A program made the translations under genes and the position numbers. Shown here in pieces: positions 23,986-35,814 of a stretch of DNA of 64,000 bases; the stretch's first letter is position 1, and every line of letters begins with the position of its first letter. The notes below the pieces were generated by a model. It did no database searches. It had not been told where the DNA came from and saw only the letters and a list, made by a program, of their open reading frames with translations. Source of the DNA: Gliomastix tumulicola (taxonomy: Eukaryota; Ascomycota; Sordariomycetes; Hypocreales; Bionectriaceae); the NCBI GenBank assembly GCA_001599755.1, contig BCHX01000001.1, positions 6,014,001-6,078,000 on the forward strand. Direction: 5' to 3'.

Positions 23986-25135
23986 CCAGAATCAGAAGCA
24001 GAAGCAGCAGGTCCAGCAGCACCAGCAGGTGCAGGCCGACTCGGTCGGCTCGCTGCTCGCCGCCGTCGCGGATTGCACGGCCGAGGGGCTGCGCATCCTG
24101 GGCTTCTCGGACAAGCGCCAGTGGGGGCCCGACGAGCACGAACAGGTGCGCGCGCTCGAGGAGCTGCTGGACGAGGCCCGGAAGGACTTCCAGGAGCTGT
24201 CGCCGCTGCTGAATGGGCAGTTCAACTACGAGCATGACCGCACGCGTGAGTCCTGGACCTGCGTACCCGTGGAGTGGAGTGAACATCGATCAGCTAACGT
24301 GTACCGCGCAGATGAATCAATACTAGAGCTGCGAGCGCTCCGAGACCGATTCCTCGCCCTGACGCAGGCCCTGAAGGACTGGAGCAGGATAGGCGGCCCG
24401 ATCGATCCCACATGGACGCGCGACACGCAGAAGCTGCAGCGAGACCTGCACCGCGCGCAGTACCGCGCCGCGGGGCGCATCTTCCGCTCCGGGCAGGTGT
24501 CGTCGACGACGACGGCGACGCGCTGCCTCGGCGCGTTCCTCGTGCACCGCAAGCAGCGCGCCCTCTCGAGCCGGCAGCTGGCCAGCGTCGAGGAGGGCGA
24601 GTACCAGCGGCGCTTCCTCGAGGAGCGCCGCGTGTGCAGCCAGGTCGGCGGGTTCCTGCGCTTCGGCGATAGCGGGGACATTGCCTTCGTGTGCGACTTC
24701 TGCGACGGACACCTGGTGTGGGAGGACCTCGAGCGCATGCCGTCCGTGAGGACGTGCCACGAGGACGCGACGTGGGCGCCGTCGCAGCCTGTGGCGGCGG
24801 CGCCCGGGTCGAATAGCAGCAATCCGTCCTGGCAGGCGCTGGGCTTCTCGCAGTCGAAGCACGAGGAGAAGCAGGTCGTCTTCGGGCCTGTTGCCATCGC
24901 GAATCACATCGCGCCGTTGCCGGGGGACTGGATGGCGAGGATCACCTGCCCCTTCTGCGAGGAGATGGCCGATGACGGACCGAGATATACCTACGACGAG
25001 GAGGAGCTGTGGCGGCCGGACGCTACCTTTGACGACGTCACGGCGTTCCAGGAGCACCTCGAGTGGCAGCACACGCAAGCCCCGACGACTCCAGGAACGT
25101 GGTCGAATGCAGCGCAGAACTGCATCCTGATGTGA
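23918..25135 (+). CDS. Gln-rich CxxC protein ending in a CaaX box; conserved fungal-type hypothetical
   Basis: Exons 23918-24245 and 24312-25135; 383 aa. The start is the first in-frame ATG, in a GCCACCATG context. The 66-bp intron (GTGAGT...CGCAG) is a multiple of three, so an unspliced frame stays open; splicing gives DRTHESILELRALRD. Residues about 9-45 are polyglutamine-rich. A charged helical region follows, then VCDFC (C237, C240) and a second pair TCPFC (C322, C325) with HLEWQH downstream, which resembles a C2H2-type zinc site with a long loop. The last four residues are CILM, a good CaaX farnesylation signal (X = Met). I do not recognise a named family. A membrane-tethered zinc-binding protein is an inference. 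Confidence 0.82.
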
Positions 25136-25682
25136 AGGGGTTCGTTCGACCCGTATATGGGACTCTCGCAACATCCCTTTATCTTTCTTATCTTATACAT
25201 CCACGGCGCCTCTACACAAGCTAGACGGATCACCTCGCAGAGGGAGGAACTTGGCCGGGAGTTTGGAGCCCTTGTTTTTTTTCTCTTTTCCGTTTCTGCC
25301 AGCAAAAGACAAGGGTAAAATGCTGCTGTCACTAATACCTGGCCTGTTGCAACGAGATAGACGGGCTAGACGGGCTAGACGGGCACTGATGCTTTCTTTG
25401 TTTCTATTATATTTTGTTTTGCTACGATAGTTACGACCTTGACATGGCAATGACTGGACATACTATACTGATCTCGAGACCGCCGTTCTCTCTATTATCG
25501 ACTCCCCTTTTTTTGGTGGCGTCCTGCTATGTGCATGGTTGAAGGGTACAGACTGCACGTGCGCAACCACCCCTTGAATCCTATATCGCTTGCCCAACGT
25601 GATCCCAAACGGCTAGATGGAAAGAAAGAAAGAAAATCCCAACGAACGAAAACAAACATTCCCACCCTGTGTAGGTAGTTTA
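25136..25682. other. Convergent intergenic region CaaX gene / SEC22
   Basis: 547 bp between 3' ends. It contains a short tandem of GACGGGCTA-like units near 25,365-25,382. I see nothing else. Confidence 0.6.
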
Positions 25683-26511
25683 TTAGAAGAACCGCCACCA
25701 CAGGAAAAAGAGTATGATGAAGCCCAGCCCCGCAAACGGCCCGTACTGCTTGAGCATCAGCTCCCAGTTGATGCGCACGGCCGCGCGCCTGTACTTCTTG
25801 CTGTCGTCGCGCAGGCGGCTGCTGATCTCGCCCATGCGCTCGAGGCTGTCCCCGCGGTACAGCAGGTCCTCGATGTTCTTGGTCATGATCTGGGTGACGT
25901 CGCGCAGCTCGTCGTTGAGCTGGTCGAGGTTCTGGCTCGCGCGCGAGTCGGCGTACACGGCGCGCGTCTTGCCGACGAAGCCGTCGAACTCCATGAAGGC
26001 ATAGGGCCGGAGCTGAGGGGCGTGGACCTGCGTCGCCGGGTGCGTCGTCGTGAACTCGCGGGCGAGGTCGGAGAGGTAGGTGAAGGCCAGCTTGCGCGGG
26101 TAGGAGCGGTCGCAGATGCAGAGGAAGACGACGTCCGAGTCGACGGTGTAGTTGAGCGTGTAGGAGGGCCCGCAGTCGATGGAGGCCTGGGGCGCCGAGG
26201 AGCGGGTGAGCGTGCGGAGGACCTGGCGGACCTGCTGCTTGACCTCTGCGAGGTCGGCTCCGGCCTGTGGGAGAGTTATGTTAGTCTTGCTGGCTGGGTC
26301 GTTCTTGTGTGTGTGTGTGTGTGTATTCGGAGGGCGGTAAGAGGAGGAGGAGGAGGAGGGGGAGAGCGTACGTGGTCCTCGTCGACCGAGGCGTAGAGCA
26401 TCAGGCCTATAGTGGTGGTGGTGGTGGTATCAGCATCTCTCCGGTCCTCAGCGGTTGCCCAGCAGCACATCGCATACCGTCTAGCCGTGATATCTGTGTC
26501 GAGTGAATCAT
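25683..26511 (-). CDS. SEC22: R-SNARE Sec22 (ER-Golgi vesicle SNARE)
   Basis: Three exons: 26511-26478, 26406-26372 and 26264-25683; 216 aa. Exon 1 encodes MIHSTQISRLDG, completed by LMLYASVDEDH in the 35-nt second exon; this is the conserved start of the Sec22 longin domain. The longin region runs to about residue 120 and includes YPRKLAFTYLSDLAREF. The SNARE motif runs from about 131 to 190, with the zero-layer Arg at 160 (EDLLYRGDS). A single C-terminal anchor at 197-213 ends in WWRFF. Sec22 acts in both anterograde and retrograde ER-Golgi fusion. Intron 1 contains a CACCACC repeat and intron 2 a GT microsatellite and a GAG run. Confidence 0.96.
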
Positions 26512-27027
26512 TTTGGCGCTGGGATATCTAGGTTGAAGAGAAAGAGGTCGAGAAGGGAGGCCCAGGGGCTGGGGCGGTTTGTTGGTCGTGGCCGTTTGAT
26601 ACTACGTGTCGTTTCTTTATGGAGGGACACGTGCGAGGGACCGAGAGTTGGGTGCCTGCTGGAGAGGTGGCGACGTGGAAGCAGGGTCGTCAATTGGGGA
26701 ATTGAAGGAAAGTCGTGAACTGGACAAGTTTGGAGGATCGGCGTGAGGTGGTGAAAGGGTAGAAGTTGGCCGTGGGAAAGTTGAACAGGAGGCTGTTAAT
26801 TGGAAACAAGAAGTCTCCATGTGGTTGGATTCGCTGCACTGATCTCATCAGATCGGCCCACCGCCCACTATCGCCAACCACACCAATAGCGTCACAGGGG
26901 ACCTTGCACAACCACAGTTGTTTGGTGCCCTTACAATACATAACCTTGTACAAAATTCAATGGGAATGCCTATGGAATCTCAATAAAGGATGCTGGAAAC
27001 TTGAAAAAGTCTAAGTCTACATATCTT
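26512..27027. other. Intergenic region between SEC22 and ELP5
   Basis: 516 bp containing the SEC22 promoter and the ELP5 3' UTR. No motif is singled out. Confidence 0.6.
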
Positions 27028-28205
27028 CTATATCTCATCTTCCTCATCATCAAAGTCGTCCTCCCGCCCCATCTCGTACAGTATCCTTCCGCCCTCCCCA
27101 GCCCCGATATCCGTCTGCGCATCGAAATAAGGCAGCACAATGCCCTCCCTATCCTTCTTCTGCTTCTCCGTCAACCCCAGATTGAACGTGCTCTCCGGCT
27201 CCTCCTCGCCGTCCTGCCCTGCCGCCCCCGCGTCAGCCTCGGAAGGGGAGAACACGCTGTGATCTGCGAGGAGGACAATCTTGGACGGAGTGAAAGCAGT
27301 CGGCGATGACCCGCGCTGAGGGACAAGAATGAACTTCTCCGTCACGGTCCTCCCGCTCCTGCGTCGCAGCTCCATGTCGATGACCACGCCTCCCCTATCA
27401 TCCTCCGCCTTGCTTCCCTCGCGTAGACCGATGATGACACCCTCCCTGTCTTCTTTGAGTCCCCATTCCGGCTCCACGATGCTCCGGTCTCGTGCCCGTT
27501 GCCGCGCAATCTCCTGCTGCAGACTTGAGAGCCGGAGGATGGCCGTCGCGAGGTGGCAGAGGATGGTGAACGGGTGCGGCTCGTACTCGTTCCATGTGCG
27601 GGGCAAGATGACGGGCACGTCTGCGTGGTAGGGCGCCACGAGGGAGACGGCGGGCGTGAGGATGCTGGAGAGAAAGGAGGCTAGAGTGTGTGGAGAGGAG
27701 GAGGCCAACGCATTAAGGGAGTCGATGATGACGACGGCTCCTATGTTAGGTGTCAGTATGAATGTCAAAGACGAGGGGGGGTGAGAACGAACGACATACG
27801 CTGCTGTGGTCTCTCCCTCTGCGCCGCCGGGTCAAAGGTAGGCAGTTGTGCTAGCAGCTCCGACTTGACCTTCTCTAGATCTCTGCCGGCTGCCTTGACC
27901 AGGACGTCTACCTGCCGGGGCTTTCTCAGGGTCTCAAAGGACAGTAGGATGACCTTTGATTTTGCGACCTGGAGATTGCATTAGCACCCTGCACATATAT
28001 ACCGAATGGGACAGTATCGTGTCCGCGGAGGAAATATGTAAAATACCTTGGCTCTTGAGATTAACTCAGCTAGCAGCGGTTTCGCTGGCTGTTCAAGGCT
28101 GTCGATCAGGAGCGTGAGAGGGCTGGCTCCGTCTCGAAGATTGAGGAGTTTCTGGAGGAGCAGTAGGGAGTGGGATCGACTGTGGACGTTATTCGTCGGC
28201 GCCAT
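27028..28205 (-). CDS. ELP5: Elongator complex subunit Elp5 (Iki1)
   Basis: Three exons: 28205-28047, 27968-27800 and 27740-27028; 346 aa. The protein has the RecA-like fold signature of the Elp4/5/6 subcomplex without a Walker A motif: SPLTLLIDSLEQPAKPLL near the start, KVILLSFET and AVVIIDSLNAL. The fungal Elp5 C-terminal block GLTEKQKKDREGIVLPYFD and an acidic tail follow. Elp5 with Elp4 and Elp6 forms the hexameric ring of Elongator, needed for the cm5U family of wobble-uridine modifications in cytosolic tRNAs. It pairs thematically with MSS1, which makes the mitochondrial counterpart. The start is the ATG of MAPTNN; upstream frame extension has only a TTG. Confidence 0.92.
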
Positions 28206-28618
28206 GATGACTTGTGCCCTCCGAAGCCGGTCAGATTCTTCGAATGTAGCGTGCCTCTCTGTATCCAGCGTCAATCATGAGGCTGATTGTGAAGTTTGTG
28301 CTCGTTGATGTATTTCAAAGTCTGCGAATGAGAGTTTCGCTGTTGGACGTTGATCGTGCCCCGCCAAAGGGTGCCACAAAAAGAGGTATTTTAGACTGCT
28401 AAATTTCTGTGACGGGAGTGCCCATTTTATTGACTCTCCCGAATGGTCTTCCCGAGTGAGTGAGCTACGCTCATGTCGAGTTGTTCACGCCTTGTGAGAG
28501 TGACATGGAAGAATATCATAGAGAGGATTGCGATCTGAGTTCGTTGCTAGTTTATGTTGTCATTCAGTCATTTAGTGCGGTTCCTATGGCGCCGCGAATC
28601 GTCCAACCTCGCATGGTC
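28206..28618. other. Intergenic region between ELP5 and the ASXH gene
   Basis: 413 bp: ELP5 promoter and ASXH-gene 3' UTR. I see nothing else. Confidence 0.6.
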
Positions 28619-29834
28619 CTAGGCAAGCTCGTCCTCGCTCTCCGTCTCGTCTCTCCGTGAAAGTGAATGCCGCTTCCTCTTCATTGACGCCGGCGTTGCC
28701 CTCTTCACCTCAATCGCCCCGTTGTCCTGGAGCTCGTCCACAACCATAGGCTCTGCATCCTCGGGACCCTTGATCTGGGTCTTGTTGTCGGATGGCGGGG
28801 AGGGGTTGTCCTCGTCGTCGATGGCTGGTAGACCTTCATCCTTGACGTCCTTCTGTGGCTGTGAGGGTGTCCCCTCCTCGTCCTTGTCGTGGATAGAGGC
28901 CTTCTCTGTCTCACTCCCGTTCGACTCATGTCCATTCATCCCTTCTTCACCGGCACCACTCCCCCGCTCCCCTGCTCCCTGCTCATCCTTCTTCCTATCC
29001 CCAACATCCTCCTCCCTCTTCACCCCCTCCCTCTTCGGCCTATACTCCTCCGGCAGCGGCAGCCCCCAGTCCTCCTCAAACTTCTCCGCCAGATGCTCGT
29101 CAAAGTCCCCCATCTTCCGCCGCTCGTGCGCGCTCCACGCGCACTCGAGCCAGCCCGGGTCGAAGCGGCCCTCGGAGAGGTTCTCCGTGTACGCGGCGCA
29201 GTCGTGGCGGAAGGTGTCATCGTTGCGCAGCGAGAGGATGTCCGGGCGGGCCGCGGGCGTGCCCGGCTCGAGGACGTGCTCGCCGCCGGGGAAGAGGGAG
29301 AGGATCTCTGCGCGGTCGGCCGGGGAGAGGACGTCCCAGGCCGTGGGGTTGGAGAGCAGGCTCTGCGCGGAAAGGGTCAGCGTTGGGGGCTCATCATGTA
29401 TAGGAGAGGAGGAGGAGGAGGAGGGCAAGCGAGGTGAAATGCAATGGTGGGTGAATGGGTATCAAACTTGAAATAAAGCTGAAAGAAATACCATTCATTG
29501 TGCTAGGGCAAAATGGGGGAATGAAAAATGAGCATGTACTCACCCTCAAGTCCGCCGTCGCAAGCGGCGACTTCGGATCGGCGACGATGTTCTCGGCCGT
29601 CCATCTCGACTTCTTCACCGCCGGGCGCCGCACCACAACCTTCCTCGCCTTGCCCGCCTTCTTCTTCATTGGCCGCCGCGTCATGATTGCGCTGCGCTGC
29701 TCCTCCTCCTCCTCCTCCTCCTTCTGCGACGCCGCGACGATGCTGCTGTCCTGCTGCGCCACCGGTGACGAGGACGCGGGCGGCGGCGACTCGGCGTTGG
29801 GCTCAGAGAGCGAGGAGAGCGGCGAGGAGTCCAT
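28619..29834 (-). CDS. ASXH/DEUBAD-domain protein (Asx homology), nuclear
   Basis: Two exons, 29834-29544 and 29362-28619, with a 181-bp intron of phase 0; 344 aa. The N-terminus is Ser/Pro-rich, then Glu-rich, then strongly basic (RRPMKKKAGKARKVVVRRP), a likely nuclear localisation signal. The ASXH domain begins right at the splice junction: SRWTAENIVADPKSPLATADLR joins SLLSNPTAWDVLSPADR, followed by AEILSLFPGGEHV. The rest (about residues 210-344) is acidic and disordered and ends EDELA. ASXH domains in animals activate the BAP1-type deubiquitinase of Polycomb complexes and bind chromatin partners; fungal members are poorly studied. A chromatin role is therefore an inference. Confidence 0.87.
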
Positions 29835-30908
29835 AACTGCTCTTTGTCGTTCCCTTGCTTCTCGGGCGGGCACCTGACTGACTGACGAACTACTACTGGC
29901 TTCGTTCAATCGACACTCAATCTGTGCGGTGGTGAAGAACGGGCAGTGTTGAGTGCGATGATTGCCAAAAAGTGCAAGAATCGAGGTATGGGTAGTAGCT
30001 TCTGCCTTGAGCTTGGGCTTGCCCTGTCTTTCGCTTCCCACCCTTTCCCTTCCCGCGGCCCGAGTCGGTGCTGCCAATCAGTGATGGATTTGTGTTTGTG
30101 CGCTGTTTGCTTCGTGCGCCGATGGGCCTTGCGCTCGCTACGCCCTGACAGCCGAAATGGTGAGATATAGAAGTTGGACGCGTTGGCCTGGGTGATGGGC
30201 AATGAACTAGCCTAGATTGTACAGGACGGGATAGGATAGGACAGGACGACTGCTAGGGGTTCTAATGGTAAGAGGTGCGGCAGACAGTTCCGCTTATCTT
30301 TACATGAGACAATGATACACCAAGTCCCAAGTATTAATTGTGATATGTGAATAAGAATTAATAGGTACGGAGGTAGCAGTAAGAATAAGTATATAATTGA
30401 GAGCAGAAGAGCAGTAAAGGGTAAAATGTAAATGGTATAGGCAGCCTATTGAGTGAATAAAAAGGTTGGGATCCATATATTCAGACTACAAGTAGTACCT
30501 ACGTCAGGCAATGAGTATTAGTAGAGGGTGCCACATTACCTCTACTAGTAGTACTACCTTACTTGCTTAAGTACGGAGATATTGGCGAAATAAGTTACAT
30601 GTACAAGATGCCGGAATGCAAGTCCCTGGTATGGAGAGACCATCGCTGGCAAGATCGAATATAGTAGCTCATTGGCAAAACGTCCTAAAGTATGAACTTA
30701 TACAATAGACCCTCCCCCATAGCGGCAGAAGGATCAAGAAACGAAACGAAGAGGCTAAAACAAAAAAACCAACACTAACCCGCAAAAGTCGCTGCCATCC
30801 CCCCCAGAAAACATACATCATCAGCCGTACATTAAAAAAAACCAGCCTACGTCTCGCTCATTATCATCGTACAGGTTCAGTCATTTCTCCAAAGGGGGGG
30901 GGCCTCTT
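29835..30908. other. Intergenic region with an AT-rich block
   Basis: 1.07 kb. The part at about 30,200-30,720 is clearly AT-richer than its surroundings, with several CTACTAGTAG-like short palindromes. It could be the remnant of a mobile element, but no terminal repeats or coding remnant are visible. The first 150 bp are the ASXH-gene promoter. Confidence 0.5.
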
Positions 30909-32293
30909 TCACATCTCCTGCAGCTGAGGAGCGGGCGGCTCGCGGACCCGCGCCTCGGCGGTGAGCTCGCTGTCGAAGATGTCGACGGCCAGGCTCGCGT
31001 CGACAAAGTCCTCCATCTCCTCCGACACGGTCTTGAGCTTCTCCCGGACGGCCATGGCGCCCTCGTGGCCGACGATGTGGCGGTTCGGCGGGTTCTCGTG
31101 GCCGCCGATGGCGAGCAGCGCGTGCACCGTCTCCATGACGAGCCGGTCCGCCGTGCCCGGCTCTAACCGGGGGTAACGCTGCTGGACGTCGCCGTGCCCG
31201 AGCTCCGGCTCGACGCTCATCTCGGACGACTCGTCGGGGGACATGGCGGCGTCGACGTCGGCGTCGGCGTCGGCCGCGGGCGGTGGGAAGTGCACCTCGG
31301 GCAGCGAGGTGCTGGGGTCCGTGTTGAGGACGTTGGCGAGGATGTCCCGGATGTTGGGCGCCTCGTCCTCGCCGCCGCCGCCGCCGCCGTGGGTGGAGGC
31401 GTAGGCTGAGATCTGCGGGGCGAAGATGAGCCTGTTGGTGAGGCTCTGGATCTCCTGGTTCGGCTGCACAATGGTCACTTTGATGTTGAAGGGGGCGATC
31501 TCGTAGGCCAGTGAGTCGCAGAAGCCCTCGAGCGCCCATGTGGCGGCCGAGTACATGGACATGCCGGGCGTGGCGATGTGTCCGCCGATGCTGGTCAGCA
31601 CAATGATGTGGCCCGTGTGCTGGCGTCGGAGAACCGGCAGTGTGGCCTTGATGAAGTTGACCTGGGAGAAGAAGACGGCCTCAAACTGCTCGCGTATGAG
31701 ATTCTGCGTCACGGGGGTTGTCGAGAGCTCCTCAACAGTGCCCACCACAGCTGCTCTAATGTCAGTATTACTTGCTCAATGGCCCCATGCCACACACACA
31801 CACACACACACATGGTCAAAGCTTCACAGAAGCTGAAGAGCTCTCCACCGCTAGCTCAACAACAACAACCCCTCATGTCCTCTGAGACACGGCCACGTAG
31901 AGGGAGGAGAGAAAGGGAGGTGAGGGGCCATAACGTACCCTCCGACTTGCAGCACAGCAAGATGTCAATGCGCTCAAAGATCTCCAGCGCCTCGGCTATG
32001 GCGGCACCGCAGCCCGCCATGGTCCTCCCGTCGCACCGGATGCCTCTGATCCTGTCCTTCCAGCCCTCGCGGTCCTTGCGGCCGCTCTTGCACTCGTTGA
32101 TGAGCTCCCGGAACTCGGCGCCGCGCTCCTCGTGGTCGATCTCGTGAGGGGGCAGGCAGGCGACGACATAGTCGCCGTGGGAGAGCAGCAGGCGTATCAG
32201 GCGGACGGCGAGCGGGGAGAGGGCGGCCGTCAGGAGCCAGGTGCGCGGGGAGTTGTGCGTAGCTGTAGGGGAAGGGGGGTCAGTGTCAGCCAT
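30909..32293 (-). CDS. Short-chain dehydrogenase/reductase-like protein, probably catalytically dead
   Basis: Two exons, 32293-31939 and 31750-30909; 398 aa. The 188-bp intron contains a CA microsatellite. The SDR fold is recognisable: an N-terminal beta-alpha unit (TWLLTAALSPLAVRLIRLL), an acidic IDILLCC strand, GHIIVLTSIGGH with Ser172, and MYSAATWALEGFCDSL with Tyr185. Two hallmarks are missing. The TGxxxGxG cofactor loop reads TAALSPLA, and the YxxxK motif reads YSAAT, so the lysine position (189) is Thr. The C-terminal third has a Gly run and an Ala/Asp-rich acidic insert before a conserved-looking helical end. A scaffold or regulatory role is possible. The protein is not truncated or frameshifted. 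Confidence 0.85.
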
Positions 32294-35200
32294 GGTTGTG
32301 TATGTTGAGAATTTTCCCGAGTTTTTTTTTATCCCATCCTCTTTAGTAGTTCGAATACAGGACAAGTAGAGAAAGAAAAGATGAAGAAAAAGAAAAGAAA
32401 TTTGACGTGTCTTGGTGCAGCGGGGGGGGAAGAGCAAGGCTTTTACGGTCCGTCGATGAGCGAGCCGAGAAGCGATGAGGCCAGTGTTAGTGAGCTGTGC
32501 CTCCGAGAGATTGCAGAATCCTTCCCTTCGCTTCACCCTGTCTCACCAACCTCGTGCTCACTTTCTCACACACACACACTCTCTCTCTCTTTGCCGCGCC
32601 GCCTTGTCGCCCGGGATTCGGCCTTGGTATTTCGCCCGTCCGGAACCGCTCCCATTCGGTCTCAGAGAATGCAAAACCCCCCCGAAGGCCCTGCTGACGA
32701 GATGGGCTGGCAGTATGCCCCCAAGCGGCTGGGACCCCCTCCTTAAAGGAGCAAGGATGACTAGGGGAGCCGCGCGCCCGCCGCCGCCGCGTGCGTGGGT
32801 TTAAATGAGCAGTGTGTGACGTAGACAAGCCCGGGGAAGCGGCCGGGCTTCACGGGAGCACGGCAGCCGAGCGTCTGGCAGGGACGGGCGGCGGGCGAAG
32901 GAGCAGCGGGTGCGAGGGGGGCGAGCAGATTGGGAAGGGGGGGGGGGAGCTCGGTGTGGTGAATCTGAATCCAGGCATGTTTCAGGGCGGACAAGCTTTT
33001 GGTGAATACGCCGCATCCAATCCCATTTCTCGGAGACGAGGTGGAACTACCTGCGGCTCATTGAAACAGCAAGCAGCATTGGCGGCCGGCGGGATTGAGG
33101 GGAGAGAAAAGAAGAAGGATGAGAAGGGGAAGGTTTGCGGCGCGCGGCGCAGGAATAAACGGGCGATGAAGCGAACTAGACCCCAAGGCTCTGGTTGCAG
33201 GAATGGCGGGCGGATTGGAGGGGGGGAAAAGACGACCGCCGGACCCGACAGAAGGGGTCAATCGGGTCATCTCAGAGGATGTTGAGAGGATTTCGGGGGG
33301 CGCTCCAGAGCCTGTTTCGGCGGCCCGCTGGCAGCGCACCCACGAGATTTTTAAAAATTTTAGGGTCTTGGGGGGGGGGGGGGAACATTTTGGGGGCATT
33401 CGGGGGGGACATCCATTGGTTTCAGTGGGTGGGAGAGGTGGGATAGCGGGCGGAACTTACGAAACGAGGGGTTCGTCGGCACTGCAATCGGTGGAGCGAA
33501 GCCGCTGGAGTGCGTCTGACGTGCATTGGGGGAGGAGGCCAGGCCTGTAGCCGTTGGCGTGTTGGCTCCGGATGCAGAAGCAGAAGCAGATGCCGTGGCA
33601 GCAGCGCTGGGGCCTCGGCCTCTGCCCGCCGTCGCCATGGATTGTGTCTGCCGATGCGTGCGCACTGTGTGTATGTGCCGTGGTAGGCGACTAGGCGTAC
33701 AGGGCGCGTCGCCCTCTCGCAGGGCCTCTCAGGGAGGGTAGGTCGGTAGGTAGGTAGGTAACGTAAACTCGGGGGCCCGGTCGGTCGGGGAAGGGATGAT
33801 GTGCAGCCGTAGTATCGGCACGCTGCGCAAGGGGTGCTGCTCACGATGTGGCTTCGCAGCGCACACACACACACACACACAACTCCAAGCGATCGGGTCG
33901 ACGATGTGACAGCGGGTAGATCCGTGCGAGAACAGAACTCTCAGAGACAAGAGATGCTGCAACAGAAAAAGAGAATAGCGACAGAGATGATGATAATAAT
34001 AATAAAGACAGACGGGTGAGGCAGCCTGGGACCTCTCCTCCTTTGTTCTCGATGCGCACCGGCAACGTCTTCACTTAGACCGGAAACACGTACCGATTTG
34101 TTCTCGAAGCCTGCTACCGTTTGCCCTTTTCCTCATCTGGGAGCCGGTCGAGGCGACGGCACTTCTTTTATGAATTGCCAGAATAGTCTAGAGACGACAA
34201 GACCCATGGCCTTTCAAATCTCCTGTCCTAGGGAACCTCTCGGCAGTTTTGGGCATCCATCTGCTTAGCTTCCCTCCTCTTCGCGCCCATCCAGTTGCAT
34301 TATCCCCCATCCATCCATCCCTCCCCTCCTCCCCCCCTTTCCTGCTGGCTATAATTGGTCCGAGAGATGCATCCTCATCCTTCTGGCTTGTTCCGTCTGG
34401 TACCTCTGCGCTTTGAGGGCTGCTGTTCATCTCACCGACCTCATGGGTAAGGTTGATTGGGCGCATCCGCTCCTATAGCAGCCGGCCCGTTAAGCCCTCC
34501 TCCTGCACCACGACCAGCCACTAGTGATCATCACAGGGCACACGCCATCATGCCCATTGACCACCACCACGCACCAAGATAACAGGGAAACGCGTCCGTG
34601 TCAGTCAGTCCATGGCAGAAGGGGGGGGGGCAGGACAGCGAACCTAGCCCTATGGAAGGCAGTCATTAATGGGCTCTCCACCCGGTCTAGACCAATTAGC
34701 TCCAGTGATCGTTGGGCTCTACTTCTCGAACTGGACCGTCTCCGGTGGTCCATGTGGCTGCAAGTGTGTGTGACGGGATGTGACGAGCTGCAATTGTCCT
34801 GCATTGCATGAACTCCTGTCAAGGAGGGAACAGGTCAGCATGAACATTCAGGCACCAACGCCACACACACACGCACACACACACACACACAACACCACCC
34901 CACCCTTGTTTCGCATCAAGCAAAGGCTCGATCGAGAGCTGTACGTATGATGACGGTATGCAGGACATGAGATGAGACGAGAGATGAGAACTGGGCATTG
35001 ATAGGTCGAGGGTGGGTAAACAGGCACACAGGCAAACAGAATGCAAAATTATAGTCCCCGTAAATGTCCCGATAGCTCGGCGCCGACCCACGCCCTGAGC
35101 TTCCAGCCGACACGCGCTGGATTTATTAAAATTACAAGACCTCCATCTTTTCCCATCTTTCTTCCTCGTTCGTCCTGCCCGTTGGCCCCAAAGTCGTTAT

Positions 35201-35814
35201 CAGCCACTCTCGCTGTCACCGATCGTGCATCATGGACATCATGCACGCGAGATGACATGCTGCTGCTGCTGCTGCTGCTGCTCCCCGGGGCCTGTCCTAC
35301 CTGGGCCTGCCTTATCACACGGAGATGCGGCCATGCGTTCCCGTTGCTGGTGGTTGGCTCATATATCGCACGGCGCAGGCGTCAGCCGCATAACGGCATA
35401 ACGCGGGGGGGAACGGACGGACAGGCTTCTATTTCGCCCTGCCCGGCTGAGGATCCCTCCCCCCCTCCCCCCCCCCATCCCCTGGCCGTGTCATCCCATT
35501 TCCTCGGGTATGGGTGATCTCTCATTCATCATTGTGGCCGCATTTGGCATCATCGTCAGCGTCAATCGAAACAGACTGGACACAGAGCTAAAACAGGTAA
35601 CGTCAGGGGAACGTCAGACAGTGCAAGGCAAGGGGAAAGGACCAGAAGCTCCGATCTCGTTCCTAAATTTGGTATCTCAAATGCATAGACGTGGTCTTTT
35701 TCTCAGTCATTTGCTGGTTCAAACGTCCGCCCCTCTCTCCCATCATTTCCCGTTGCGAACTCTCATCCACTCCCCCCAATTATGCACGCAGCCGAAAAAA
35801 GAAACAGAAAGCAT
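32294..35814. other. 3.5-kb interval with microsatellites and one candidate exon
   Basis: Contains promoter DNA of the SDR gene (T run, CA and CT repeats near 32,570-32,595), a G run at 33,370-33,383, CA/GT repeats at about 33,861-33,882 and 34,862-34,892, and a CTG repeat at about 35,259-35,283. Apart from the possible exon at 33,461-33,638, listed separately, I see no gene. Confidence 0.55.
33461..33638 (-). other. Candidate orphan first exon (59 codons, Ala/Ser-rich)
   Basis: An ATG at 33638 (CCATGG context) opens a 59-codon frame that ends exactly at a strong donor, GTAAGTTCC (phase 1). The peptide starts MATAGRGRGPS, continues as an Ala-Ser repeat, and ends AVPTNPSF. Its late part looks more protein-like than neighbouring noise. 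I could not find a convincing following exon in the 1.1 kb before the SDR gene. It may be a 5' exon of a short gene, an upstream reading frame, or chance. Confidence 0.25.

Noticed and set aside
30200..30720. RIP-degraded transposon in the AT-rich block
   Set aside because: There are no terminal repeats, no target-site duplication, no transposase or RT remnant, and the block is short.
32800..33400. Downstream exons for the orphan exon at 33,461
   Set aside because: Candidate acceptors near 33,190-33,210 lead to short frames with unremarkable composition, so no gene model is proposed.
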